The notes under the pieces are model-generated. The model had not been told where the DNA came from. It worked only from the letters and a program-made list of their open reading frames with translations, and searched no databases. Shown in pieces: positions 24,379 through 32,708 of a stretch of 64,000 nucleotides of DNA. Source of the DNA: Amycolatopsis sp. CA-128772. GTDB lineage: Bacteria > Actinomycetota > Actinomycetes > Mycobacteriales > Pseudonocardiaceae. The position numbers and the translations under genes were made by a program. The stretch is taken from positions 1-64,000 of the forward strand of contig NZ_PPHG01000088.1 of the NCBI RefSeq assembly GCF_002904295.1, written 5' to 3'. Every line of letters starts with the position of its first letter. The stretch's first letter is position 1.

Positions 24379-24699
24379 TCAGGGGACGCCGGCCAGGCGG
24401 AGCAAGGCCGCTGTCGCCGCGGCCGCGATCACCACCAGCGCGAACGGGGCCTTCCGCCACGCCAGCACCCCCGCCACCAGCACCCCCGCCGGGCGGGCGA
24501 AGCCCGCGAAGCCGTGGCCCTCCGTCAACGCGCTCACCGCGACCAGCGCCGCCAGCAGCACCACCGCCGCCAACGCCATCAGCCGCTCGGCCTTCGGCGA
24601 CAGCTTCACCTGGCTGCGCAGCACCGGGCCCGCCAACCGGAACGCGAACGTCCCCAGGGCCAGCACCACCGTGCCGATCAGCAGCTCACCGGTGTCCAT
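24379..24699 (-). CDS. azlD: Branched-chain amino acid exporter small subunit AzlD
   Basis: This 106-residue hydrophobic protein has four predicted helices and the AzlD-type N-terminus 'LLIGTVVLALGTFAFRLAGP'. AzlD pairs with AzlC to export branched-chain amino acids or analogues. Its ATG shares one base with the azlC stop (TGATG), showing coupled translation. Confidence 0.88.
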   Translation of the reverse strand: MDTGELLIGTVVLALGTFAFRLAGPVLRSQVKLSPKAERLMALAAVVLLAALVAVSALTEGHGFAGFARPAGVLVAGVLAWRKAPFALVVIAAAATAALLRLAGVP

Positions 24700-25391
24700 C
24701 AGCGTGCCTCCTGCAGCTCGGGTTCCTTGGCCGCGACGCCGGCCACCACGCCGGCCAGCGCGAGCAGCACCGGCAGCCCGGCCGGCAGGAACGGCGCCGC
24801 CGCCAGGGCCACCACCACCCCGATCAGCACCGGCAGCCGCGCCGCCTTGTCGCGCAGCGACGGCAGCACCAGCGCCAGAAGCACCGCCGGGAACGCCGCG
24901 TCGAGGCCGAAGGCGTCGGTGTCGCCGATCACCGTCCCGGCGAACGCGCCCGCCACGACCCCGATGTTCCAGCAGGCGAACAAGCCGATCCCGCACGCCC
25001 AATACGCCGCGCGGCGGCGGTGGGCGTCCCGCTCGGCCAGCGCGAACGCCACCGATTCGTCGATCATCAGGTGGCTGCCGGCGAGCCGCGCCGCCCAGCG
25101 GCCGCCCAGCACGTCGCCGACCGCGAAGCCGAACGGCAGGTGCCGCGCGTTGGCCAGCAGGCCGGCCAGCACCGCCGCGAACGGGTTGCCGCCCGCCGCC
25201 ACGATCCCGATGAACATGAACTGCGACGCGCCGGCGAACACCAGCAGCGACATCAGCATCGGCAGCCACAGGGGGAAACCCGAACTCACCGCGATGGCCC
25301 CGTACGACACCCCCACGAGACAATCGGCGAGACAGACCAGGCCGACGTCACGGGCGAGGCCCCGATCGAGTGTTCGCCATATCGAACGCAT
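24699..25391 (-). CDS. azlC: Branched-chain amino acid exporter large subunit AzlC
   Basis: This 230-residue membrane protein shows the AzlC signature 'VGVSYGAIAVSSGFPLW...SLLVFAGASQFMF' and 'NARHLPFGFAVGDVL...SHLMIDESVAFAL'. The ATG at 25391 is used; an in-frame GTG at 25409 lies inside an operator-like palindrome. Neither has a Shine–Dalgarno, so the mRNA may be leaderless. It is divergent from a cupin-type XRE regulator, with three similar palindromes in the gap. Confidence 0.88.
   Translation of the reverse strand: MRSIWRTLDRGLARDVGLVCLADCLVGVSYGAIAVSSGFPLWLPMLMSLLVFAGASQFMFIGIVAAGGNPFAAVLAGLLANARHLPFGFAVGDVLGGRWAARLAGSHLMIDESVAFALAERDAHRRRAAYWACGIGLFACWNIGVVAGAFAGTVIGDTDAFGLDAAFPAVLLALVLPSLRDKAARLPVLIGVVVALAAAPFLPAGLPVLLALAGVVAGVAAKEPELQEAR
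25371..25388. promoter_or_regulatory. Operator-like palindrome 1 (inside azlC 5' end)
   Basis: TGTTCG–6 bases–CGAACG, with GTTCG/CGAAC arms. It has the same design and 6-base spacer as two further sites at 25391 and 25419. Confidence 0.55.
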
Positions 25392-25410
25392 GTGTTCTAT
25401 AGTGAACACA
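25391..25410. promoter_or_regulatory. Operator-like palindrome 2 (at the azlC start)
   Basis: TGTGTTC–TATAGT–GAACACA is a perfect 7-bp inverted repeat abutting the azlC start codon. Binding here would block azlC. Its centre is 21 bp (two helical turns) from site 1. Confidence 0.7.
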
Positions 25411-25418
25411 GCACCGCG

Positions 25419-25436
25419 TGTTCGTCAAGGCGAACG
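25419..25436. promoter_or_regulatory. Operator-like palindrome 3 (towards the regulator)
   Basis: TGTTCG–TCAAGG–CGAACG lies 25 bp before the regulator start and has the same spacer length as sites 1 and 2. Its centre is 27 bp from site 2. Confidence 0.55.
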
Positions 25437-25460
25437 AACAGACCGATGGAGCGAACAGTC

Positions 25461-26024
25461 ATGAGCCAGGAAGCCACCGGCGCGCCACTGGAGATCATCG
25501 CGGCGTCCCTGCGCCGCGAACGCACGCGCGCCGGCCTGTCCCTGACCGAGGTCGCGCGCCGCGCCGGCCTGGCCAAGTCGACGCTGTCCCAGCTCGAATC
25601 CGGCACCGGCAACCCGAGCGTCGAGACGCTGTGGGCGCTCGGCGTCGCCCTCGACGTGCCGTTTTCCCGGCTGGTCGAGCCGGACCGGCCCAAGGTCCGC
25701 GTGATCCGGGCCGGGAAGGGCCCGACGGTGTTCGCCGAGCACGCCGACTACGCGTGCACGCTGCTGTCGGCCTGTCCCCCGTCCGCGCGGCGGGACATGT
25801 ACCTCATCCGGGCAGAACCCGGGACGCCGCGGCGGTCCGACCCGCACATGACCGGCGTGATGGAGCACATCGTGCTGTGCGCGGGACGCGCCCGGGTGGG
25901 CGTCCTGGAGGCACCGGAGGAGCTGAACCCCGGCGACTACATCTCCTACCCGGGCGACGTCCCGCACATCTTCGAAGCCCTCGAGCCGGGCACTTACGGC
26001 GTCGAGATCTCCGAATACATCTGA
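25461..26024 (+). CDS. XRE-family regulator with cupin domain
   Basis: This 187-residue protein has an N-terminal helix-turn-helix ('RAGLSLTEVARRAGLAKSTLSQLESG') at about residues 22–50 and a C-terminal cupin sensor domain ('MEHIVLCAGRARVGVLEAPEELNPGDYISYPGDVPHIFEAL'). This architecture is common in regulators of amino-acid and amine metabolism. It is divergent from azlCD and most likely binds the three TGTTC/GAACA palindromes to control export and itself. The ATG at 25461 has GGAG nine bases upstream. It ends 4 bp before the convergent pdxS stop. Confidence 0.9.
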   Translation: MSQEATGAPLEIIAASLRRERTRAGLSLTEVARRAGLAKSTLSQLESGTGNPSVETLWALGVALDVPFSRLVEPDRPKVRVIRAGKGPTVFAEHADYACTLLSACPPSARRDMYLIRAEPGTPRRSDPHMTGVMEHIVLCAGRARVGVLEAPEELNPGDYISYPGDVPHIFEALEPGTYGVEISEYI

Positions 26025-26028
26025 GAGG

Positions 26029-26970
26029 TCACCAGCCGCGCTCGGCGAGGCGGTGCGGCTCCGGCAGCTCCTCGACGTTGATGCCGACCATCGCCTCGCC
26101 CAGGCCGCGGGACACCTTGGCCAGGACGTCCGGGTCGTCGTAGAAGGTCGTCGCCTTGACGATGGCCTCGGCGCGCTGGGCCGGGTTGCCGGACTTGAAG
26201 ATGCCCGAGCCGACGAACACGCCCTCGGCGCCGAGCTGCATCATCATCGCCGCGTCGGCCGGGGTGGCGATGCCGCCCGCGGTGAACAGCACCACCGGCA
26301 GCTTGCCGGCCTGCGCCACCTCGCGAACCAGCTCGTACGGCGCCTGCAGCTCCTTCGCCGCGACGAACAGCTCGTCCTCCGGCAGGTTCTGCAGCCGGCG
26401 GATCTCCTGGCGGATCTTGCGCATGTGGGTGGTGGCGTTGGAGACGTCGCCGGTGCCGGCCTCGCCCTTGGAGCGGATCATCGCCGCGCCCTCGGTGATC
26501 CGGCGCAGGGCCTCGCCGAGGTTGGTCGCGCCGCAGACGAAGGGGACGGTGAACGCCCACTTGTCGATGTGGTTGGCGTAGTCGGCCGGGGTGAGGACCT
26601 CGGACTCGTCGACGTAGTCCACGCCGAGGGACTGCAGGACCTGCGCCTCGACGAAGTGCCCGATGCGCGCCTTCGCCATCACCGGGATCGAGACGGTCTC
26701 GATGATGCCGTCGATCAGGTCGGGGTCGCTCATCCGGGCGACGCCGCCCTGGGCGCGGATGTCGGCGGGCACGCGCTCCAGCGCCATCACCGCGACCGCG
26801 CCGGCGTCTTCGGCGATCTTGGCCTGCTCGGCGGTGACCACGTCCATGATGACGCCGCCCTTGAGCATCTCGGCCATGCCGCGCTTCACCTTGGCGGTGC
26901 CGGTGACGGACTGGACGGTGCCGCTGGTGGGGGCGGTCTGCTGCTCGGACACGACGAGGCCTTTCGACAT
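26029..26970 (-). CDS. pdxS: PLP synthase subunit PdxS
   Basis: This 313-residue (beta/alpha)8 enzyme makes pyridoxal 5'-phosphate from ribose 5-phosphate, glyceraldehyde 3-phosphate and ammonia. Hallmarks are 'KRGMAEMLKGGVIMDVVTAEQA', the catalytic Lys in 'VMAKARIGHF', 'DYVDESEVLTPAD', the second Lys in 'RSKGEAGTGD' and 'PVVLFTAGGIATPADAAMMMQLG'. The start could also be the GTG at 26952, which has GAAAGG upstream. The ammonia-supplying partner pdxT is not adjacent; azlCD and its regulator lie between them. Confidence 0.94.
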   Translation of the reverse strand: MSKGLVVSEQQTAPTSGTVQSVTGTAKVKRGMAEMLKGGVIMDVVTAEQAKIAEDAGAVAVMALERVPADIRAQGGVARMSDPDLIDGIIETVSIPVMAKARIGHFVEAQVLQSLGVDYVDESEVLTPADYANHIDKWAFTVPFVCGATNLGEALRRITEGAAMIRSKGEAGTGDVSNATTHMRKIRQEIRRLQNLPEDELFVAAKELQAPYELVREVAQAGKLPVVLFTAGGIATPADAAMMMQLGAEGVFVGSGIFKSGNPAQRAEAIVKATTFYDDPDVLAKVSRGLGEAMVGINVEELPEPHRLAERGW

Positions 26971-27040
26971 GAAACCGGGGGGTACGCCTCCGAGGGTAGG
27001 TCCGTGGTGGACCCTTCAGGCAGGCCAGTACGCGGGTATC

Positions 27041-28024
27041 TCAGCAGTCCACTTCGCCGGTGCCCGCGACCAGGGCTTCCGCCAGCGCCGTGCGCGCGTA
27101 GAGCACGTGACGTCCGGCACGGTGGCCGCTGACCAGGCCCGCAGCCTTGAGGACGCCGAGGTGCTGCGACACCGCGCCGGCGGTCAGCCGGGTCCGGCGG
27201 GCCAGCTCGGCGGTCGACGCCGGCGCGGCCAGTTCGGTCAGCAGCATCGCGCGGCCGCGGCCGACCACGGCGGCCAGCGCGTCCGGCGCGGTCGCGGTGC
27301 CGGTCTCCCACAGCGTGGCGATCCCGCGCGGCGGGTAGCGCAGCACCGGCTGCCAGCGCGCGTCGGTCTTGGAGAACACCCGCGGCCAGACGAACGCCGA
27401 GGGCACCAGCACCAGGCCGCGCCCGTCGAGCGGCACCGCGGCGTGCAGGTGCCGGTGCGCCACCGTGAGCGTGCCGCCCTGCCAGCGGACCAGCGGGGTG
27501 AGGTCGTTGAACAGTTCGGCGGCCCCGCCTTGGGCCAGCAGCCGCGACCGGTGCAGCACGTCGGCCTCGAGCAGCGCGCGGATCCGGGGCCAGTCGGGCG
27601 CCAGCACGAGTTCCCAGTACTGCTCCATCAGCGCAGCGAGCCGATCGAGGCCCGCCTCCGGGTCGCGGTGGAAGCGGCCCAGCGCGGGCGTGCGCGGCCC
27701 GGCCATCGCGTCCAGCTCGCGCCGGACCAGCCGGGCCGGCACGTCCCGCAGGTCGGCGAGCTCGTCGGCCAGTTCCGGCAGCGGCGTCGACGGCGTCGCG
27801 GCCAGGAACCCGGGCAGGTGCCGGAGCGGGACGAGGTCCCGGAGCAGCTCGATGTCCAGGCCGGCGCCGTCGAGCGCCGCCGTGGCGCGCTTGACCCACG
27901 GCAGGTGCAGGGCGTGCCGGCCCGGCGAGTTCAGGACGCGCACGCTCGCCACGATTTCCCAGGCCGGGGAGAACGCGAACCGGGTGTGCGCCAGGTCCTC
28001 GGTGGAGAATGCCAGGTCGAGCAC
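27041..28024 (-). CDS. ArsR-type winged-helix regulator with long N-terminal domain
   Basis: This 327-residue protein has a GTG start with GAGAGAGG upstream. Residues 1–245 form a helical domain of the kind seen in DUF5937-type actinobacterial regulators ('DLAHTRFAFSPAWEIVASVRVL', 'PWVKRATAALDGAG'). The last ~75 residues are an ArsR-like winged helix: 'TAELARRTRLTAGAVSQHLGVLKAAGLVSGHRAGRHVLY'. No metal-binding Cys pair is seen, so another ligand is likely. It lies 35 bp upstream of the FAD oxidoreductase on the same strand's other side, with no clear operon. Confidence 0.85.
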   Translation of the reverse strand: MLDLAFSTEDLAHTRFAFSPAWEIVASVRVLNSPGRHALHLPWVKRATAALDGAGLDIELLRDLVPLRHLPGFLAATPSTPLPELADELADLRDVPARLVRRELDAMAGPRTPALGRFHRDPEAGLDRLAALMEQYWELVLAPDWPRIRALLEADVLHRSRLLAQGGAAELFNDLTPLVRWQGGTLTVAHRHLHAAVPLDGRGLVLVPSAFVWPRVFSKTDARWQPVLRYPPRGIATLWETGTATAPDALAAVVGRGRAMLLTELAAPASTAELARRTRLTAGAVSQHLGVLKAAGLVSGHRAGRHVLYARTALAEALVAGTGEVDC

Positions 28025-28059
28025 GCGCGCTGCCTCTCTCTGCCGACGTCCGGCGGAGT

Positions 28060-29502
28060 CTATGTCGCTCCGATGTGGACAGTCGAGCGGGGCGCGGAAA
28101 GCCCTTGCGGGAAGGCGAAAACTCCTCGCGGGTCATACTTCCGGGCGACAGCGCGCAACCGCGGCAGGTTCACCCCGTAGTACGCCTGCGCCCAGTCCGG
28201 CATCTCCGGGTCGAGGTAGTTGACGTACCCGGTGGTGCCGAACTCCGGCCCCAGCCCGTCGCGCGCGGCGGCCACCGCGCGCCGGGCCGCGGCCTCGCCG
28301 CCGCGTTCGGGTTCCGCCCCGCGCAGGAACTGGAAGCTCGCCAGCGCCTTCCGGTGCGGGAACGCCGTTTCGCGGGCGCCGACGCGGGCGATGGCGCCCC
28401 CGCCCGCGTCGATGATCGTGTCGACGCCGGGCGGCCCGAGCAGCACCTCGACCACCGCGGCGGGGTCGGGAGCCCGCCGCATGAGCATCCGCGACGTCCC
28501 GACGTAGGCCGCCCGGTTCAGGGCCAGGCCGGGCCGGGACTCGCGGTCGTCGAACGACCGCATCGCGCTCAGGTGGTCCCGGACCTGCCGCCGCCGTTCG
28601 AGCGGCGGCGTGCCGACCCGGCGGATCAGGTCGTCGAGCAGCGCGTCCAGCTGCGCCTGCGGCCCGAGGAACGTGCCGCCGAGGTTCGCGTGGTCGGCGC
28701 CGAGGTTCATCCCGGACCACAGCTCGTCCGGCATCGCCGGCTGCCAGTCCTGCCAGGCGGCGAACAACGCGGCCTGCGTGCCCGGCGGGAACTTGAGGTC
28801 GAAGGTGGCGACGTCGGTGAGCGGCACGGTCCGGAAGGTGAAGCCGGTGACGATCCCGAAGTTCCCGCCGCCCCCGCCGCGCAGCGCCCAGAACAGGTCC
28901 GGTTCCGCCGAGCGCGACACCGTGCACGCGCGGCCGTCGGCCGTGACGATCCGCGCCGCCTCCAGGTGGTCGCAGGTCAGCCCGTACGCGCGGTCGAGGA
29001 CGCCGACCCCGCCGCCGAGGGCCAGCCCGGCGATGCCGACCGTGTCGCAGCTGCCCGCCGGCAGCACCCGCCCGGCCGCCGCGAGCGTCGTCGCGATCGG
29101 GCCCAGCCGGGCGCCGGCCCCGATCACCGCGCGGCCGTCCGCGCGCACCTCGACGCCCGAGAACCGGCTGAGGTCCACCACGATCCCGCCGTCCACAGTG
29201 GAATAGCCGGGGTAGCTGTGCCCGCCGCTGCGGGCGGCGACCGGCAGCCGGTGCCGCGCGGCGAAGCCGACCGCGGCCTGGACGTCCTCGACGCGGGCCG
29301 CGCCGACGACCGCCGCCGGCATCCGGGCGTCGTACATCGTGAAGTAGCCCTGCTTGGCCTCCGGGTAGCCCGGGTCGCCGGGCCGGAACAGCGGCCCGGC
29401 CAGCTGCCGGCGCAGCTGCGCCCAGTCGTCCGGCGGCGGCCACACCCCCAGGCCCGCCACCGGTACCGCCCCGGAAATCCGCAGGAAAGTCCGCCTGTCC
29501 AT
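28060..29502 (-). CDS. Tat-exported FAD-binding oxidoreductase (BBE-like)
   Basis: This 480-residue protein starts at the ATG at 29502 with GGGAGGGAG upstream. The N-terminus 'MDRRTFLRISGAVPVAG' is a twin-arginine signal. The PCMH-type FAD domain includes 'PVAARSGGHSYPGYS', whose His is the usual site of covalent FAD linkage, and 'GIAGLALGGGVGVLDRAYGL'. The C-terminus has a berberine-bridge-enzyme motif ('YVNYLDPEMPDWAQAYYGVNLPRLRAVARKYDP'). Such enzymes oxidise sugars or secondary metabolites; the substrate is unknown. TCCACAGTGGA lies inside at 29192. It is divergent from the EF-G-like gene. Confidence 0.9.
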   Translation of the reverse strand: MDRRTFLRISGAVPVAGLGVWPPPDDWAQLRRQLAGPLFRPGDPGYPEAKQGYFTMYDARMPAAVVGAARVEDVQAAVGFAARHRLPVAARSGGHSYPGYSTVDGGIVVDLSRFSGVEVRADGRAVIGAGARLGPIATTLAAAGRVLPAGSCDTVGIAGLALGGGVGVLDRAYGLTCDHLEAARIVTADGRACTVSRSAEPDLFWALRGGGGGNFGIVTGFTFRTVPLTDVATFDLKFPPGTQAALFAAWQDWQPAMPDELWSGMNLGADHANLGGTFLGPQAQLDALLDDLIRRVGTPPLERRRQVRDHLSAMRSFDDRESRPGLALNRAAYVGTSRMLMRRAPDPAAVVEVLLGPPGVDTIIDAGGGAIARVGARETAFPHRKALASFQFLRGAEPERGGEAAARRAVAAARDGLGPEFGTTGYVNYLDPEMPDWAQAYYGVNLPRLRAVARKYDPRGVFAFPQGLSAPRSTVHIGAT

Positions 29503-29627
29503 GCCACTCCCTCCCCCGCCCCCGGGGCATTCGGCTGGTCCCGGGAGCCCTGCCTTGCCGTGACCAGGGTAGCGGGTGTGTGATCGAGGACACATCCCGT
29601 ACGCCAGCCGTTCGCCGAGGAGTCGTC

Positions 29628-31736
29628 ATGGCAGACAAACAAGCCAAGAACGCCGACACCGGGGCCGCCGTCGCTGTGGACGACCCCGCCAAGGTCCGCA
29701 ACGTCGTGCTCGTCGGCCCGGCCGGGTCCGGGAAGACCACCCTCGCCGAAGCCCTGCTCGCCGCCTCCGGCACGGTGCCGCGCGCGGGCTCGGTGGTCGA
29801 CGGCACGACGGTGTGCGACCACGACCCGGCGGCGGTCCGCCAGCAGCGTTCGGTCGGCCTCTCGGTCGCGCCGGTGCTGCACCAGGGCCACAAGATCAAC
29901 CTGATCGACACGCCCGGGTACGCGGACTTCGTCGGGGAGCTGCGGGCCGGGCTGCGGGCGGCCGACGCGGCGCTGTTCGTCGTCTCCGCCGCCGAAGGCG
30001 TCGACGCGGCCACGGTCGCGGTGTGGGAGGAGTGCGCCGCGGTCGGGATGCCGCGCGCGGTCGTCGTCTCCCGGCTCGACCACCACCGGGCCGACGCGAT
30101 GTCCGAGATCGCCGCCTGCCAGGCCGCGTTCGGCGCCGGCGTGCTGCCGCTGTACCTCCCGGCGGGCGACGGCCTGGTCGGGCTGATCACCCAGCGGTAC
30201 TTCGACTATTCCGGCGGCCACCCGCCGAAGACCGGCGAACCCGACCCGGCCGACCTGGAACGGATGGCCGAGGCCCGCAACGAGCTGATCGAAGGGATCA
30301 TCGCCGAGAGCGAGGACGAGTCCCTGATGGACCGCTACCTCGCGGGCGAGGAGATCGCCGAGGCCACCCTGATCGCCGACCTCGAAACCGCTGTCGCGCG
30401 CGGTTCCTTCCACCCCGTCATCCCGGTGTGCTCGACCAGCGGGGTCGGCCTGGCCGAGGTGCTCGACGGCATCGTCCGCGCGTTCCCCTCCCCGCTGGAG
30501 CACCGGCCGCCCGAGGTCACCACGCCGGACGGCGGCGAGCACGCCGCGATCACCGCCGACCCCGCGGGCCCCCTCGCCGCGGAGGTCGTCCGGACCGCGG
30601 TGGACTCCTACGTCGGCCGGGTGTCCCTCGTCCGGGTGTTCTCCGGAACGCTGCGCCCGGAGCGGCCGGTGCACGTGTCCGGGCACGGCCTCGCCGAGCG
30701 CGGCCACGAGGACCACGACGCCGACGAGCGCGTCGCGCACCTGTATTCGCCGCTCGGCTCGTCCTTGCGGGAGGTGCCCTACTGCGTCGCGGGTGACCTG
30801 TGCGCGCTGACGAAGGTCGGCTCGGCGGAGACCGGCGACACCGTCTCCTCCCCCGACGACCCGCTGCTGATGGAGCCGTGGGCGATGCCGGAGCCGCTGC
30901 TGCCGGTGGCGGTGGTCGCGAAGACCCGCAGCGACGAGGACACGCTGGCCCGCAACCTGTCGCGGCTGGTCGCCGGTGACCCGACGCTGCGGCTGGACCG
31001 CAACGCCGAGACCGGCCAGCTGGTGCTGTGGTGCATGGGCGAGGCCCACGCCGACGTCGTGCTCTCGCGGCTGCGCGCGGGCGGCGCCGACGTCGACACC
31101 GAACCGGTGAAGATCAGCCTGCGCTCGACGTTCGCCAAACCGGCCAAGGGCCACGGGCGGCACGTGAAGCAGTCCGGCGGGCACGGCCAGTTCGCGGTCT
31201 GCGACATCGAGGTCGAGCCGCTGCCGCGCGGCGGCGGGTTCCAGTTCGTGGACAAGGTCGTCGGCGGGTCGGTGCCGCACCAGTTCATCCCCAGCGTGGA
31301 GAAGGGTGTGCGGGCCCAGCTGCAGCGCGGGCTGGCCGACGGCCACCCGGTGGTCGACGTCAAGGTGACGCTGGTGGACGGCAAGGCGCACAGCGTGGAT
31401 TCGTCGGACGCGGCGTTCCAGACGGCGGGCGCGCTGGCCCTGCGCGAGGCCGCGGCGAACGGGCACATCACGATGCTGGAGCCCCTGGAGGAGGTGGCGA
31501 TTTGGCTGCCGGACGAGCACCTCGGCACGGTGCTGGGCGACCTGTCCTCCCGGCGCGGCCGGGTGCTGGGCACGGAGGCCGGCGACGGCGGCCGGACGGT
31601 GATCCGCGCGGAGGTCCCGGCCACGGAACTGATCCGCTACCTGATCGACCTGCGCTCGATGACGTCCGGAACGGCGACGTTCACCCGCCGCCACGCCCGC
31701 TTCGAGCCCATGCCGGAAGGAATGGCGGTCCACTAG
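29628..31736 (+). CDS. fusA2: Elongation factor G-like protein EF-G2
   Basis: This 702-residue translational GTPase-like protein starts at the ATG at 29628 (GAGGAG upstream). G1 is 'VGPAGSGKTTL', G3 'LIDTPGYADFVGEL', but the G4 motif NKxD reads 'SRLDHH', a departure that may weaken guanine specificity. Domain II, III, IV ('AKGHGRHVKQSGGHGQFAVCDIEVEPL') and V ('VLGTEAGDGGRTVIRAEVP') are present. The EF-G2 group is separate from the main EF-G and its job is unclear; it may act in stress or ribosome recycling (inference). The array of 21-bp-spaced repeats begins 5 bp after its stop. Confidence 0.92.
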   Translation: MADKQAKNADTGAAVAVDDPAKVRNVVLVGPAGSGKTTLAEALLAASGTVPRAGSVVDGTTVCDHDPAAVRQQRSVGLSVAPVLHQGHKINLIDTPGYADFVGELRAGLRAADAALFVVSAAEGVDAATVAVWEECAAVGMPRAVVVSRLDHHRADAMSEIAACQAAFGAGVLPLYLPAGDGLVGLITQRYFDYSGGHPPKTGEPDPADLERMAEARNELIEGIIAESEDESLMDRYLAGEEIAEATLIADLETAVARGSFHPVIPVCSTSGVGLAEVLDGIVRAFPSPLEHRPPEVTTPDGGEHAAITADPAGPLAAEVVRTAVDSYVGRVSLVRVFSGTLRPERPVHVSGHGLAERGHEDHDADERVAHLYSPLGSSLREVPYCVAGDLCALTKVGSAETGDTVSSPDDPLLMEPWAMPEPLLPVAVVAKTRSDEDTLARNLSRLVAGDPTLRLDRNAETGQLVLWCMGEAHADVVLSRLRAGGADVDTEPVKISLRSTFAKPAKGHGRHVKQSGGHGQFAVCDIEVEPLPRGGGFQFVDKVVGGSVPHQFIPSVEKGVRAQLQRGLADGHPVVDVKVTLVDGKAHSVDSSDAAFQTAGALALREAAANGHITMLEPLEEVAIWLPDEHLGTVLGDLSSRRGRVLGTEAGDGGRTVIRAEVPATELIRYLIDLRSMTSGTATFTRRHARFEPMPEGMAVH

Positions 31737-31740
31737 CCGT

Positions 31741-31867
31741 AACTCGCGTGATCAGAACCGGAACTCGCGTGATCGAGCCCGGAACTCGCGTGATTCGAGG
31801 CGGTACGGGCGCAATCACGCGAGTTCCGGCTTCAATCACGCGAGTTCCGGCTTTAATCACGCGAGTT
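31741..31867. repeat. Symmetric array of six 12–13 bp elements at 21-bp spacing
   Basis: AACTCGCGTGAT occurs at 31741, 31762 and 31783, then its reverse complement (AATCACGCGAGTT) at 31813, 31834 and 31855. Spacing is exactly 21 bp within each half. The whole can fold into one long interrupted hairpin. It fills the gap between two convergent genes. Confidence 0.92.
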
Positions 31868-31883
31868 ACGGGAACCGGCCCGG

Positions 31884-32393
31884 TCAGGACGTGAAGTCGA
31901 AGCCGCCGGGGCGGTCGTTGCGGTCGGCCAGGAGGCCCGCCAGCGTCGCCAGCGCGATTTCCGGCGGGGTGCGGGAGCCGATGTTGAGCCCGACCGGGCG
32001 GTGCACCCGGGCGATGTCGGACCCGGGCACGCCCAGCCCCTGCAGTGCGGCCACGTGCGGACCCGGGTGACGCGGGTTGCCGAGCACACCCACCCACCGC
32101 GGCTGCCCCGCGAGCGCGGCCTTGAGCACCGCGCCCAGCTCGGGCCGGTGGTGGTCGGTGACGACCACGTCCGCCGACGCGTCGAGCGGCGGCAACGTCG
32201 TCTCCGCCTCGAACCCCTCCGGGACGTCGGTCGCGCGCGCCGCGTCGGGCTCGAACAGCGCCACGCGGTAGCCGAGGTCCTTCGCGAACTTCAGCAGGTA
32301 CCGCGAAACCGGCGACGCGAACACCGCCACCAGGGTCCGCAGTCCCGGGTCGGCCGGGGCCGTGCCGTGGGCGACGTCGCAGGTCTCACTCAT
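31884..32393 (-). CDS. XdhC-like Rossmann-fold protein
   Basis: This 169-residue protein matches the C-terminal Rossmann half of XdhC/CoxI proteins: 'VVVTDHHRPELGAVLKAAL', 'WVGVLGNPRHPG', 'VHRPVGLNIGSRTPPEIALATLAGLLADR'. XdhC helps insert the molybdenum cofactor into xanthine-dehydrogenase-type enzymes. The N-terminal XdhC half is missing, which is common in stand-alone actinobacterial versions. No molybdoenzyme gene is nearby in the window. Confidence 0.85.
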   Translation of the reverse strand: MSETCDVAHGTAPADPGLRTLVAVFASPVSRYLLKFAKDLGYRVALFEPDAARATDVPEGFEAETTLPPLDASADVVVTDHHRPELGAVLKAALAGQPRWVGVLGNPRHPGPHVAALQGLGVPGSDIARVHRPVGLNIGSRTPPEIALATLAGLLADRNDRPGGFDFTS

Positions 32394-32406
32394 GCCGCCC
32401 AGTGTG

Positions 32407-32676
32407 TCAGCCGCCGACCTGCTCGCCCACCGTCACGCGGAACTGCCAGACGTCGGTCCTGCCCTTGACGAGCACCAGGTACCCGTCGCTGACCCGCAGC
32501 ACGACCCGCTTCTGCGGCGACGACGGCCGCGGCGGCCGGTGCCGCTTGGCCAGCAGGTGCGCCTCGCCGAACGCGGTGTCGCGGTCCGGGTAGCCCGCCG
32601 CGTCGGCGACTCCCCAGCCGCGGCCGTCCCCCGCGCCGCCCTGCTCTTCGATGACCACCCACCACATCGCACCCAT
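32407..32676 (-). CDS. Small WWV-type protein, tandem paralogue 3
   Basis: The product has 89 residues from the ATG at 32676, or 86 from an ATG at 32667 that aligns better with its two paralogues (all begin WWVVxEEQ). The core 'RVVLRVSDGYLVLVKGRTDVWQFRV' repeats in the next two genes upstream. No known domain was recognised. It closes the run that begins with the PIM genes. Confidence 0.75.
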   Translation of the reverse strand: MGAMWWVVIEEQGGAGDGRGWGVADAAGYPDRDTAFGEAHLLAKRHRPPRPSSPQKRVVLRVSDGYLVLVKGRTDVWQFRVTVGEQVGG

Positions 32677-32708
32677 GCCGGTCCGACGCGCCCGGGTCGC
32701 CGGCGGTT

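Noticed and set aside
31741..31867. CRISPR-like array
   Set aside because: The units are too short (12–13 bp), the spacers are 8–9 bp, half the copies are inverted, and no cas genes are near.
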